Counted from the stretch's first letter, positions 1 through 9,717 are shown. The stretch: 64,000 nucleotides of DNA from Capilliphycus robustus (GCF_034932365.1 NZ_JAYGHR010000002.1:62001-126000); one strand, 5' to 3'. The notes: generated by a model from the letters alone, not told the origin. Numbers and translations: made by a program.

Positions 1-409
1 TAATTTCCATTCCGTCTAACCAGACTTCCCAACCGACTCCCCAAGCGCCTAAAGTGGGAGATTCCCAGTTATCTTCGACGAACCGCACATCATGATCTTC
101 GGGTTGAATTCCGAGCGCTCTTAGAGAGTCTAAATAAACCTCTTGAATGTTATCTGGAGAGGGTTTAATCAGGACTTGATATTGATAATAATGTTGAAAA
201 CGGTTAGGATTTTCGCCATAACGTCCATCGGTGGGACGACGACAGGGTTCAATATAAGCGACAGACCAAGGTTCAGGGCCAATCGCCCGTAGGAAGGTAT
301 GGGGACTCATGGTTCCCGCCCCTTTTTCGGTGTCGTAGGGTTGGGCGATTAAACAACCGCGATCGCTCCAAAATTGATGTAAAGTGGCAATGACGGATTG
401 AAAGTTCAC
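1..409 (-). CDS. glyQ: Glycyl-tRNA synthetase alpha subunit, N-terminal part (cut by window edge)
   Basis: Charges tRNA-Gly as part of the alpha2-beta2 class II enzyme in the cytoplasm. The reverse strand reads an open frame from a GTG at 409 with the family's opening NFQSVIATLHQFWSDRG, then QPYDTEKGAGTMSPHTFLR and the motif PCRRPTDGRYGENPNR, which are the conserved class II catalytic-core segments of bacterial GlyQ. About 136 of roughly 300 residues are inside the window; the rest runs off the left edge. The GTG start is chosen because it places the N-terminus where homologues begin. Nothing looks damaged. The next element on the right is an IS200/IS605-type insertion less than 100 bases upstream of this start, so the insertion may sit in or near the promoter. 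Confidence 0.93.
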   Translation of the reverse strand, partial: MNFQSVIATLHQFWSDRGCLIAQPYDTEKGAGTMSPHTFLRAIGPEPWSVAYIEPCRRPTDGRYGENPNRFQHYYQYQVLIKPSPDNIQEVYLDSLRALGIQPEDHDVRFVEDNWESPTLGAWGVGWEVWLDGMEI

Positions 410-466
410 AGGATTAACTCAAGTTTAATTGTTTTTCATTTTATCAGACGTGGGGTTTGGGGAGCA

Positions 467-1822
467 ATAAAACCCCGCTCTTGAGGGCGGGGATACATGG
501 ACTCCCCAAAGTCAAAAACAACCGCTCGATGTGGTTGTCTTTAACAAATCTATGCTATCATGTTCGGTATAAATTAAAAGGTAAGTAGTCCGAATTGATA
601 GTTTTTGAGTTTAAAGCAAAAGGTAAAGATAGCCAGTATCAAGCAATTGACGAGGCGATACGCTCCTACAAGTTCATCCGAAACTCTTGTTTAAGATACT
701 GGATGGACAACAAAATGGTGAGCAAGTACGACCTCAACAAATATTGCAAGGTGTTGGCTAAACAATATCCTTTTGCTCACAGACTTAACTCTCAAGCTAG
801 GCAGTCTGCGGCTGAATGTACTTGGAGTGCAATTAGCAGATTCTACAACAACTGCAAGAAAAAAGTACCCGGTTTGAAGGGGTTTCCTAAGTTCAAGAAA
901 CACGCTCGTTCTGTTGAATACAAGACTTCAGGATGGAAGCTTTCAGAGAACAGGAAACATATTACTTTCACCGATAAGAACAATATCGGTAAGCTGAAGC
1001 TAAAGGGAACCTATGATCTTCATTTCTACCAACTCGAAGACATTAAGCGAGTTAGGTTAGTGAAGAGAGCCGATGGATACTATGTGCAGTTTTGTATTTC
1101 AGTTGATGTGCGAATAGAAACTGAACCAACAGGAAAAGCAATAGGCTTAGATGTTGGGATTAAATATTTCTTGGCAGATAGCTTTGGAAATACCATAGAA
1201 AATCCTCAGTTCTACAGGAAAGCTGAAAAACAGTTAAATCGAGCTAATCGCAGAAAATCCAAGAAATACATTCGTGGGGTTAAACCGCAGTCAAAAAACT
1301 ACCACAAAGCCTTGTGTCGATATGCTCGGAAACATTTAAGAGTAAGTAGGCAGCGTAAAGAGTATGCAAAAAGAATTGCATACTGCGTAATCCACTCTAA
1401 TGATGTGGTCGCTTATGAAGATTTGAATGTTAAAGGCATGATAAAAAATCGACACTTAGCTAAATCAATTTCAGATGTTGCCTGGTCTACTTTTCGTCAT
1501 TGGTTAGAATATTTTGCAATAAAATATGGAAAGCTAACAATACCTGTAGCTCCCCATAATACATCTGCTGACTGTTCTAACTGTGGAAAAAAAGTAACAA
1601 AATCTCTATCAACAAGAACCCATGTTTGTTCATGCGGATATTGTGAAGATAGAGACGTTAACGCGGCTAAAAACATCCTGAAAAAAGCCCTAAGTACGGT
1701 CGGGCAGACCGGATCTTTAAAGCTTGGGGAGTTTGCACCTCTTTTAATGTTGGATGATTCCTGCGTTGGAAAGTGCGATCTGTGAACCAAGAATCCCCGT
1801 CATTTATGGCGGGGAGTGTCAA
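467..1822 (+). mobile_element. IS200/IS605-type element carrying only tnpB
   Basis: The element is bounded by two similar GC-rich hairpins. The left is CCCCGCTC-TTGA-GGGCGGGG at 473-492, and the right is CCCCGTC-ATTTAT-GGCGGGG at 1795-1814, followed by AGTGTCAA. Subterminal hairpins without terminal inverted repeats are typical of IS200/IS605 ends. Only tnpB is present; no Y1 transposase tnpA gene lies beside it, so movement would need TnpA supplied in trans. In this family the 3' end of tnpB plus the right end gives rise to the omega guide RNA, so the segment around 1700-1822 is the likely guide-RNA scaffold. The exact outer limits are estimated to within about 10 bases. Confidence 0.75.
595..1785 (+). 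CDS. tnpB: RNA-guided endonuclease TnpB (IS200/IS605 OrfB family)
   Basis: 396 residues, a full-length TnpB. The RuvC-like catalytic centre is visible as GLDVGIKYFL (first Asp), VVAYEDLNVKGM (Glu) and DRDVNAAKN (last Asp). The zinc knuckle starts with CSNCGKK, but its second half reads HVCSCGYC, which has C-x-C spacing where most relatives have C-x2-C. In related elements TnpB uses an omega RNA from the element's right end to cut the donor site and keep the element in place. The start is a TTG at 595, chosen because MIVFEFKAKG matches the usual N-terminus. It lies between the element's two end hairpins and has no tnpA partner. A second, truncated and divergent tnpB lies at 53.2-53.7 kb. Confidence 0.9.
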   Translation: MIVFEFKAKGKDSQYQAIDEAIRSYKFIRNSCLRYWMDNKMVSKYDLNKYCKVLAKQYPFAHRLNSQARQSAAECTWSAISRFYNNCKKKVPGLKGFPKFKKHARSVEYKTSGWKLSENRKHITFTDKNNIGKLKLKGTYDLHFYQLEDIKRVRLVKRADGYYVQFCISVDVRIETEPTGKAIGLDVGIKYFLADSFGNTIENPQFYRKAEKQLNRANRRKSKKYIRGVKPQSKNYHKALCRYARKHLRVSRQRKEYAKRIAYCVIHSNDVVAYEDLNVKGMIKNRHLAKSISDVAWSTFRHWLEYFAIKYGKLTIPVAPHNTSADCSNCGKKVTKSLSTRTHVCSCGYCEDRDVNAAKNILKKALSTVGQTGSLKLGEFAPLLMLDDSCVGKCDL

Positions 1823-1954
1823 GATCATAAGGGATCGGTTGAAGATTCTTTCTAAAAATATAATGATTCGGGCTGACTCAATTTGTGCGATCGCTATAGA
1901 TTTGATTTTCAGCTTTTATCAAACTGATTCGTTGGTTCGTCCTGTTGATCAATT

Positions 1955-2548
1955 TCAAAACCCTGTAATTTTGTATAAGTTTTGAACTTCAATTTGAGTT
2001 AATGAGCGCCATTGACCGGGTTCGAGTCCGTCTAACTGTAAATGAGCGATCGCGACTCTAATTAATCTCAAAGTAGGAAACCCAACGGCTGCGGTCATCC
2101 GACGAACTTGACGATTTCGCCCTTCGGTGAGGGTGATTTCTAACCAAGCGGTGGGTACTGTTTTGCGAAAACGAATCGGCGGGTCACGAGGGGGTAAAGC
2201 CGGTTCAGTTGGGAGAATTTTAACTTGAGCGGGTCGAGTTTGATAGTCCTTAATATTAACACCGGATCGCAGGGAATTCAAGGCGGTTTCATCCGGTATA
2301 TTTTCCACCTGAACCCAGTAAGTTCGAGGGTGATGAAATTGGCGATGACTCAAGCGATGTTGGATTTTACCTTGATTGGTGAGAAGCAATAATCCTTCAC
2401 TATCGCGGTCTAATCGTCCGACGGGATAAACCCCAGGAATCGAGATAAAATCTTTTAAGGTTTTGCGAGGGGAAGTGGTCGGATCGTTATCGGTAAATTG
2501 GCATAAAACGTCATAGGGTTTGTAAAACAAAATGTATCGTTCTGACAT
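1955..2548 (-). CDS. rRNA pseudouridine synthase, RsuA/RluE type
   Basis: 197 residues, the compact form of the RsuA/RluB/E/F family with no S4 domain visible ahead of the catalytic part. Enzymes of this family isomerise a specific uridine in rRNA. The opening MSERYILFYKPYDVLCQF is the family's KPxGxL-like motif, and GRLDRDSEGLLLLTNQG carries the catalytic aspartate (the first D after GRL). The RQVRRMTAAVG segment near residue 165 is also conserved. The length best fits RluE (23S rRNA U2457), but the target base cannot be proved from sequence. It is a single gene transcribed towards the tnpB element, ending about 130 bases from that element's right-hand hairpin. Confidence 0.88.
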   Translation of the reverse strand: MSERYILFYKPYDVLCQFTDNDPTTSPRKTLKDFISIPGVYPVGRLDRDSEGLLLLTNQGKIQHRLSHRQFHHPRTYWVQVENIPDETALNSLRSGVNIKDYQTRPAQVKILPTEPALPPRDPPIRFRKTVPTAWLEITLTEGRNRQVRRMTAAVGFPTLRLIRVAIAHLQLDGLEPGQWRSLTQIEVQNLYKITGF

Positions 2549-3060
2549 ATTTTCAGGATAATATTTTCGCGATGGGGAACAAATTATAGAGAGTGGACAA
2601 AGGGTGAACTGACCCTAAAATAGGCCCTGTGGGGCAAATGGTGTTTGATGATCTTTTGCTAATCCTAATGTATATTGATATACATTTTAACCCCTATAAT
2701 ATTTTATTCATTCCGGATTTCATCTCATCTTTATAGATCCATTGCTAGTAGAGATTCCATAGAGGATGGTGATCTCAACTTTTCTAGGGTAATGTTTAGC
2801 AGGATCTCTCAAGCAGACCTCAGCCCGATCACCAGAGGAAAATCAAAGTGATGTCTTGGGTTAGAGGACATGGTTCCACTTTCGGAACCTAAACAGCTTG
2901 AATTTCTTTCATAGAATAACCAGGGTAAGGTGATAGTTAAGTAGAAGGCTATTCTAACAGACAAGAATTGCCATACAAGCCTTGCAATACCCTACAGGCT
3001 ATTCAAAGCCCAAGTTTCCTCTACTGGCTGATTTTCGATTTACGCAAGGGAGATAGAACG
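2549..3060. other. Intergenic region with several inverted repeats between rluE-like and nfeD-like genes
   Basis: No convincing gene. It holds a near-perfect palindrome at 2668-2685 (ATGTATAT-TG-ATATACAT), which could be an operator for the divergent promoters. It also holds a possible structured 5' leader: TGGTGATC at 2767-2774 pairs perfectly with GATCACCA at 2827-2834, and a tight hairpin GGTTCC-ACTTTC-GGAACC lies at 2872-2889. An RBS-like AAGGGAGA precedes the ATG at 3061. I do not recognise a known riboswitch class. Confidence 0.4.
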
Positions 3061-3297
3061 ATGTTTTTTCGCAATAAAATACACACCACGCCTTGTGAGT
3101 CTAACCCGATAAAGATTTTGGGAGAAGGAATTGTTTCTGAAGAAATCCAGCCCTATCGCCAAGGTCGAGTTAAATTTCAAGCAACTTGGTGGAATGCTCG
3201 CTGTGAGACGAATGTTAGACTAATACCAGGAACGGTTGTTCATATCGTTAAAAAAGAAAATATTACCCTGTTTGTTGTCCCTGCACCTTTTGAATGA
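3061..3297 (+). CDS. NfeD-like C-terminal OB-fold protein
   Basis: 78 residues from the ATG at 3061, preceded by AAGGGAGA as ribosome-binding site. An in-frame upstream extension to 2968 has no such site and unlike-protein sequence. The segment ILGEGIVSEEIQPYRQGRVKFQ, with WWNARCE and PGTVVHIVKKENITLFV, matches the small beta-barrel found at the C-terminus of NfeD proteins. Cyanobacteria often carry this barrel as a stand-alone protein. NfeD barrels sit at membranes beside band-7/flotillin-like proteins, but none is adjacent here, so the role is unknown. A good rho-independent terminator follows at 3357-3388. Confidence 0.7.
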   Translation: MFFRNKIHTTPCESNPIKILGEGIVSEEIQPYRQGRVKFQATWWNARCETNVRLIPGTVVHIVKKENITLFVVPAPFE

Positions 3298-3356
3298 ATA
3301 GAGAGGCGATAGCAACTTGTTAAAGTCAGGGATTAATGAACAATGTTTCTGATCGC

Positions 3357-3388
3357 CGCATCTTCCTTTTGAGGGGATGCGATTTTTT
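3357..3388 (+). terminator. Rho-independent terminator after the NfeD-like gene
   Basis: A GC-rich stem (CGCATCTTCC / GGGGATGCG, including G-T pairs) with a TTTTGA loop is followed directly by ATTTTTTT. It lies 60 bases beyond the stop codon on the same strand. Confidence 0.7.
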
Positions 3389-3627
3389 TGTCTTTTAGCA
3401 CTTTACAGGAAATGGCAAGAGCGGGTTTATTGAGGTTTTTGCTGAGAAAATATACATGGGGACAGAACCCGCCCCGACAACAGTGATAACGGTTAATACT
3501 AGGTGTATTTTCTTAGTGCTTTATAAGTTCTTGACTGGAAATTTTAATTTTTTGAAAACTATGCTACAATACCCCTTATCTTATGTAGATATACTCAGAA
3601 CACGATAATTTTATCTCACTTTGTACA

Positions 3628-4179
3628 ATGACGGCAAATCAGGAATTTCACCCCGATTTTCACCTCAATAGAGTTTTGTATCCATCTAGTGATCCCGGCT
3701 TGCGAAGGTTTATTGAACGTTTTCAAGCCCATGAGAAACGAGATGTTCTCGTACAAGAAACATTGGATCGACTGCAAAAAACGCTGCAAGTGAATCGGGT
3801 TGTACTGTATTATTTTTATCATCAATGGGAAGGACAAGTCACATTTGAGGCTTTGAGTCATCCTAAATGGTCAATTTATGGTTCAAAAGGGGCTGATGAA
3901 TGTTTTAATGATGAATATGCGGCTCTATATATCGCCGGACGAACCCGAGCCATTTCAGATATAGAAAGAGAACCGATTCATTCTTGTCATCAAGATTTTC
4001 TTCGTCAAATAAAAGTTAAAGCCAATTTAGTGGTTCCCATTTTAATGAATCAACAGCAGTTATGGGGATTGTTAGTCGCTCATCATTGTGATAGTTCCCG
4101 TTTTTGGTTATCATCGGAGCTTGAACTTTTAAAAGATGCTGCTCAAATGTTAGCCGTTCAACTGGCGAATCTAGCTTAA
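3628..4179 (+). CDS. Stand-alone cyanobacteriochrome-like GAF domain protein (DXCF type)
   Basis: 183 residues, almost entirely one GAF domain (about 35-180), with no kinase, cyclase or other output domain. The usual bilin-binding features of cyanobacteriochromes are visible. There is a canonical cysteine followed by histidine at C120-H121 in PIHSCHQDFL, then VKANLVVPIL and LWGLLVAHHC. There is also a second cysteine in a D-E-C-F motif at residues 90-93, followed by YIAGRTRAISDI. The DXCF motif marks the blue/violet- to green/teal-sensing class, so covalent phycocyanobilin binding is a strong inference. It must signal by protein contact or act as a fragment of a split sensor. It converges on the giant kinase gene (16 bases apart), which itself carries a GAF domain. 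Confidence 0.8.
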   Translation: MTANQEFHPDFHLNRVLYPSSDPGLRRFIERFQAHEKRDVLVQETLDRLQKTLQVNRVVLYYFYHQWEGQVTFEALSHPKWSIYGSKGADECFNDEYAALYIAGRTRAISDIEREPIHSCHQDFLRQIKVKANLVVPILMNQQQLWGLLVAHHCDSSRFWLSSELELLKDAAQMLAVQLANLA

Positions 4180-4194
4180 GTTTTTTGAGCAATA

Positions 4195-7100
4195 TCACTC
4201 CGTTGAAGACAGTCTAACAGGAATTTCAATCACAAATTCTGTCCCTTGATTGAGAGTGGAAATACAGCTTAATTGACCTTGATGACGTTCGACCACAATT
4301 TGATAGCTAATCGCTAAACCTAATCCCGTCCCTTTCCCGACTGGTTTCGTCGTAAAAAAGGGATCAAAAATTTTCTTTTGTACTTGTTCACTCATTCCTA
4401 TACCATTATCGGTGATCTTAATTTTCACGGTTTGAGCTGTTGTCGCTTCGGTCGTGATGGTAATTTTTCTCTGAGGAGAACCCGTTTCTTTTCTCTTGTG
4501 TTGGAGAGCATCAATTGCATTAGAGAGAATGTTCATAAACACTTGATTGAGTTGTCCAGGGTAACACTCTATTTTAGGTAAATTGCTGTAGTTTTTCACC
4601 AATTCAATAGCAAGTTCATCTGGCTTTGCTTTCAAATGATTTTGCAGAATCATTAACGTTGAGTCAATCCCTTCGTGAATATCAACTGATTTAACTTCCG
4701 CTTCATCTAATCGAGAAAAATTCCGCAGTGATTCAACAATTTCTCGAATTCGATTGGCTCCCACATTCATCGAGCTTAACAATTTCGGTAAGTCTTCAAC
4801 TAAAAACTCTAAATCCACATCTTCGATTAAATCTTGCATTGCTTCTACAGGTTCAGGATAATATTTTTGATAGGCTTGAATCACTTTTAACAAGTCTTCT
4901 GCATATTCTTGAGCATGAGCAATGTTCCCAAAAATAAAGTTAACCGGGTTATTAATTTCGTGAGCGACTCCCGCCACTAATTGTCCTAAACTAGACATTT
5001 TTTCAGTTTGAATCAATTTTGCTTGAGTCTGTTTAAGTTCTTTTAAAGTTTGAGCTAAACACTTATTTTTTGTATGTAATTGTTGAGTTCGTTCCTGAAC
5101 TTTTTGCTCTAAGGTTTGATTCGTCGCTTCTAATTGAGACTTGGCGAGTGCCAAATTATCATAAAGCCGAGCATTTTCTATAGAAATTGCGGCTTGAGTT
5201 GTAATTAATTCCAGGAGTTGCAAACGTTCAGGAGTAAAAGCACCACTGACCAAATTATTTTCTAAATAAAGAACTCCAACCTGTTGACCTTGCTTGGCAA
5301 CCGGAGTACAAAGGATGGATTTCGGTTGATGTTTGCTAATATAAGGATCGCTCATCCAGAAGGCATAATCAGCCGCTTCATCTAAAACTAAAGACTGTTG
5401 AGTTCGCCAAACATAGTTAATCAAAGATTGAGGTAAATCTTGACACAAATTCACGGGAATTAAAGGAAGATCAAAGGAGTCAAGAGAGGGATGAGAATCC
5501 GATTTTACATCAGTTGAAGAGGTGTGAGCGATCACTTCGAGAATTAATTGATTCTCTTTATACCAGATCAATGCACATTTTTGTGCGCCAGCATTTTCAA
5601 TCGCGAGTTGTACTAAACTCGAGAGTAAATTGTTGAGTTTAATCTTGCTCGACAGTGCATGAGAAGCTTTAATCACTGTTGCTAAATCCAGTAGATTATG
5701 AGTTCCTGTGACAGAAGCAGAGGAGGGGTTCACAGAAGAATTTGTGCTGTAGTTTAGGGAGTCAATACTGTTGATTTTACGCAGCAGAATGGGAGACAGC
5801 AATTCCGGATAATCTTGTTCTAGTTGTTGGATTTTAAGGACTGCTCCCCAACGAATATAGCTGTAGTAGGCTTCAATCATGTAAGTTTGAGCAAATTTTT
5901 CTCGACCTTGAGCTAACCAGAATCGAGCGGCTTGTTCATTGGCGAGTGCTTCTTGTTGAACCCAACCCTGTTGTTTAGCTGAGGCAATTGCTTGATCATA
6001 AAAATCCAAAGCTTCCCAGTTTTTTCCTTCAATTCTTGCCTGTTCTGCGGCGATTAACAAATATTGAGACCGGAAGTTTTCAGGACAGTTTGCTGCCCAA
6101 ATTTTAATTTGTTGTTGGTTGGTTTGAATCTGGATCTGATAGTTTTCTTGATTTTCTGGTGAAGCTTCAGAATCTAAATGAGATAAAATTAAAGACTCAA
6201 GAAAGTTGAGTTGTGCGGTTGAAATAAAACCCGGAATATACTGAATCAATAGCTGAGATTCTCGTAAAGTTCGTTCTGCTTCCTTCAACTTTCCAAACGT
6301 GAATAAAGCTTGAGTTTTTATAATCTCATAGAAGCAGATTCCCATTGATGTTTTATTTTCTCTGCATTGAGCAAGATACTGAGCTTCACTCAGGAGTTGC
6401 TCTCCTAGCAATTCTTCTACTTTAACTTTTCCTAAAAAGAATGTGGCACCCAAAATCAATCCCAAAATAATGTTAGTGGCGTGTTGATTACTAATTTTAC
6501 GTGAAAAGACTAAATACTCAGACAATTTTTTGATGAAACTTTCTAAGTTTTCTTCACAGTAAAATAAACTCACCGCCTGGTAAGCCAAGATATAACCAGA
6601 ATATTGCAACTCTCCTGCTTCTAAACCCGCCTGACATCCTTCGTAAGCGATTCTAGAGATCTCGTTCATGGGTTTGACCCAATGATTAATAACAGCGACA
6701 AAAGCCGTACAATTTCGGCATTTATAGCCCTGATCCTGAAAGCGTTCACTCAAAGCAATTGCTAACTGAACCAACTGATAACCAACCTGATAGTTTTGTG
6801 ATTTTAAAATCAACAGAAGGGCATAGGTCGCATAACCAAAAGAAGATTCAGAAATATGACCATAGTTGAGAGAAATACTAACCATTTTTGTAACAATAAA
6901 TGACCACAAATCTGGATTCGTAAAATAAGCACCGGGTTCGATATTGCTTAAAATTTTGATGGCGACTCGATACTCTGGCTTTTGTAGTTCTGGATGGTCA
7001 ATGAGAGCAGAAATTTCTTGATGTCTAAAGCGAGACTGAACCTCTAAAAATTCGGAGTCTAAAGCTGTTTTAACTTGAGATTGAGACAGATCAAATCCTA

Positions 7101-9717
7101 AAAGTTTCAAGGCTGTAATTCCAACTCTAATTGCTTCTTTAAATTGAGTTCTAAAGCTATGTTGGACGATCAGTAAATTGTATATTTCTGCCTTTTCAAC
7201 AACCGTTTTAGCCTTTAATAACGTCAAATAGATGAATCGTTCTGCTTGTTCAAAGTTTCCATTCAAATATTCTAATTCAGCTCGTTCTTTATGAAGTTCA
7301 AAAGCTAGATCATAATGAGACTGCCAACTGGTTTCTTCTAATAACTCTAGACCCATTCGCAAATAGTTAACTGCGGCTGCATAAGCGGTAGAAACTTTTG
7401 CTTTCCGTCCCGTGATCAGATTGAGTTCTGCGAGTTGATATTTTTCTGCTTGTTCCTGAATTAACTGCACACCTTGGTTAAAATGATTGGTGATTTCAAA
7501 GAGTTTTTCTTCTCTTTCTATTTCTGAAGTCACTCTCAATAGTAATCGCCCAATTTTTAAATGTGTTGCTTGTTTTTTATCTTGAGAAATCAAACGATAA
7601 GCTGCTTGTTGAACCCGATCATGGAGGAACTTATATCGAGTAATTTCTTTTTTAACTGTGAATTCTTCCTGAGTGGTTTCCAATTCATTTTCAGCAAAAA
7701 ATTTGTACATTCCATCAACCGGAGTAATTAAGCCAGCTTTTAAAGCACTCCATAAATAATTGGCTGTTTGAGTCGGAGACTTTTCAGAAACAACAGCTAA
7801 CGTTTCTAGATCAAATACATTTCCAATACAAGCCGCTAGTTTCAGAGTATTTTGAGTTTCTAAGGGTAATTTTTGTAACTGATCTGCCATGAATTCTACA
7901 ACATCAGAACTCATCGTCAAACTTTCAACTTTGGCTCTATCCCACTGCCAAAAACCCAACTCTAAATTAGGAAAAATCAATCCATCTTGATGTAATGCCT
8001 TGAGAAATTGACTACTAAAGAAAGGATTACCTTGTGTTTTTTGATAAACGACTTTAGTCAAAGAATTTGCTTTAGCTAGGGGACATTTTAAACTCTCAGA
8101 AACTAAATGATTCAGGTGTTCAAACTCTAGCGGTTTCAAACTCATGTGATGTACACTTGCTCCCGCAGTGCAAATTTCATCAAGGGTTAGCGTTAAGGGA
8201 TGAGCTTGACTGACTTCATTATTGCGATAAGCTCCAATTAATAATAAATAACAAGTATCTGGCTCTGTCATTAACAGTTGAATTAATTTCAGTGACGCTA
8301 AATCCGCCCATTGTAAATCATCTAAAAAAATAACTAAGGGGTGATCGGCAGTGGTAAAAACTTGAGTAAACTTACTAAATAACAATTTAAAACGATTTTC
8401 TGCTGCTGTTGCTTCGAGTTTGGGTACAGGAGGTTGAGAACCGATTAATAGTTCTAATTCAGGAATGACATCGATAATGACTTGGGCGCTTTCTCCCAAT
8501 GCAGAAAGAATGCTTGCTTTCCAATGTTGAATGGCAATTTCTGTTTCACTCAAGAGTTGTTGAATCAAATTTTGAAAAGCTTGAACAAAAGCAGAAAAAG
8601 GAATATCTCGTTTAAATTGATCAAATTTACCACTGATAAAATATCCCCGTTGGCGAACAATGGGTTTATGAATTTCGTGAACAAGGGCAGATTTTCCAAT
8701 TCCTGACTGTCCCCCGACTAACATCATTTCTCGACTGCCTTGAGAAACTCGTTCAAAAATAGTCAGCAAAATTTCAACTTCTTTTTCACGACCATAGAGT
8801 TTTTCAGGCAGAGAAAAAAGGTTAGAAATATCGTAATTTCCCAAAGGAAAATTGGGGATATTATGATTAATTTTCCACCGTTGTATACAGAGTTCTAAAT
8901 CATGCTTCAGTCCGCTTGCACTTTGATAGCGGTCTTCTGGCATTTTTGCCATTAATTTCATTACAATATTACTGATAGTCTCCGGAATTGTAGCGATTCT
9001 CTCTTTGGGAGAAATGGGTTCACGAGCCATATGACAATGGATTAATTCCAGTGGATCATCAGAAATAAAGGGAAGCTGTCCAGTCAGAAGTTCGTAAAAC
9101 ATGACCCCAACTGAATAGAAATCGCTGCGATAATCAATGCCTCGATTCATGCGTCCAGTTTGTTCAGGAGAGATATAACTGACTGTCCCTTCAATTGCAG
9201 AAATATTATTGATTTCTGGAGTTTCTTTGGGAAGTTTAGAAGCATTGGCAAAGTCGATGAGTTGAATTTTTTGACTCGATGGATTAATGATAACGTTGTG
9301 GGGTTTAATGTCTTTATGAATGATTTTGTATTGATTGAGTTGTTCTAATGTTTGAGCAATTTGTTGAGCAATATTTAGAAATTTATTGATTCCTTCATCC
9401 GTCGTTTCTAGACCTCGATTGCGTTGTTTTTCAAAATGTAAATCTAGGGAAATTGCCCCGAAGTCTTCCATAATTAAGGCAAGACGTTGATCGACTTGTT
9501 GTATTGCTAACATCCGAACCACTCCAGGTAAATTCAGATTTTTGATCAAAGTATAAGCGTTGCGATATTGAGCAAGTTCGCTAAAATTGGGATAAGGATA
9601 ACGAGGGAGTTTAATAATCACAGACTGCTGATCCTGTTCTCGCTGTGCGCGATAAATTAGAGTTCGAGAGCTACTATAGATTTGCTCAGAAAGGGAATAG
9701 CCGATAATGGGTTTCAT
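4195..9717 (-). CDS. Multidomain Ser/Thr kinase, AAA ATPase, GAF and histidine kinase protein
   Basis: About 1840 residues from the ATG at 9717; a TTG start at 9822 would add 35 residues with no family resemblance. Domain order: Ser/Thr kinase (about 5-275; catalytic HKDIKPHN with Asp 136; the Mg-binding DFG reads DFA at 155), AAA_16 ATPase with Walker A GQSGIGKS at about 336-343 and Walker B VIFLDDLQW, a long helical TPR-like region, GAF (about 1350-1510), a coiled coil, then HisKA with AHEINNP (His 1586) and a HATPase ending in TGLGLAISY. This is the known cyanobacterial 'trifunctional' signalling architecture. It probably integrates a GAF-sensed signal and passes phosphate to an unlinked response regulator. 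No response regulator is adjacent. No transmembrane segment is evident. Confidence 0.92.
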   Translation of the reverse strand: MKPIIGYSLSEQIYSSSRTLIYRAQREQDQQSVIIKLPRYPYPNFSELAQYRNAYTLIKNLNLPGVVRMLAIQQVDQRLALIMEDFGAISLDLHFEKQRNRGLETTDEGINKFLNIAQQIAQTLEQLNQYKIIHKDIKPHNVIINPSSQKIQLIDFANASKLPKETPEINNISAIEGTVSYISPEQTGRMNRGIDYRSDFYSVGVMFYELLTGQLPFISDDPLELIHCHMAREPISPKERIATIPETISNIVMKLMAKMPEDRYQSASGLKHDLELCIQRWKINHNIPNFPLGNYDISNLFSLPEKLYGREKEVEILLTIFERVSQGSREMMLVGGQSGIGKSALVHEIHKPIVRQRGYFISGKFDQFKRDIPFSAFVQAFQNLIQQLLSETEIAIQHWKASILSALGESAQVIIDVIPELELLIGSQPPVPKLEATAAENRFKLLFSKFTQVFTTADHPLVIFLDDLQWADLASLKLIQLLMTEPDTCYLLLIGAYRNNEVSQAHPLTLTLDEICTAGASVHHMSLKPLEFEHLNHLVSESLKCPLAKANSLTKVVYQKTQGNPFFSSQFLKALHQDGLIFPNLELGFWQWDRAKVESLTMSSDVVEFMADQLQKLPLETQNTLKLAACIGNVFDLETLAVVSEKSPTQTANYLWSALKAGLITPVDGMYKFFAENELETTQEEFTVKKEITRYKFLHDRVQQAAYRLISQDKKQATHLKIGRLLLRVTSEIEREEKLFEITNHFNQGVQLIQEQAEKYQLAELNLITGRKAKVSTAYAAAVNYLRMGLELLEETSWQSHYDLAFELHKERAELEYLNGNFEQAERFIYLTLLKAKTVVEKAEIYNLLIVQHSFRTQFKEAIRVGITALKLLGFDLSQSQVKTALDSEFLEVQSRFRHQEISALIDHPELQKPEYRVAIKILSNIEPGAYFTNPDLWSFIVTKMVSISLNYGHISESSFGYATYALLLILKSQNYQVGYQLVQLAIALSERFQDQGYKCRNCTAFVAVINHWVKPMNEISRIAYEGCQAGLEAGELQYSGYILAYQAVSLFYCEENLESFIKKLSEYLVFSRKISNQHATNIILGLILGATFFLGKVKVEELLGEQLLSEAQYLAQCRENKTSMGICFYEIIKTQALFTFGKLKEAERTLRESQLLIQYIPGFISTAQLNFLESLILSHLDSEASPENQENYQIQIQTNQQQIKIWAANCPENFRSQYLLIAAEQARIEGKNWEALDFYDQAIASAKQQGWVQQEALANEQAARFWLAQGREKFAQTYMIEAYYSYIRWGAVLKIQQLEQDYPELLSPILLRKINSIDSLNYSTNSSVNPSSASVTGTHNLLDLATVIKASHALSSKIKLNNLLSSLVQLAIENAGAQKCALIWYKENQLILEVIAHTSSTDVKSDSHPSLDSFDLPLIPVNLCQDLPQSLINYVWRTQQSLVLDEAADYAFWMSDPYISKHQPKSILCTPVAKQGQQVGVLYLENNLVSGAFTPERLQLLELITTQAAISIENARLYDNLALAKSQLEATNQTLEQKVQERTQQLHTKNKCLAQTLKELKQTQAKLIQTEKMSSLGQLVAGVAHEINNPVNFIFGNIAHAQEYAEDLLKVIQAYQKYYPEPVEAMQDLIEDVDLEFLVEDLPKLLSSMNVGANRIREIVESLRNFSRLDEAEVKSVDIHEGIDSTLMILQNHLKAKPDELAIELVKNYSNLPKIECYPGQLNQVFMNILSNAIDALQHKRKETGSPQRKITITTEATTAQTVKIKITDNGIGMSEQVQKKIFDPFFTTKPVGKGTGLGLAISYQIVVERHQGQLSCISTLNQGTEFVIEIPVRLSSTE

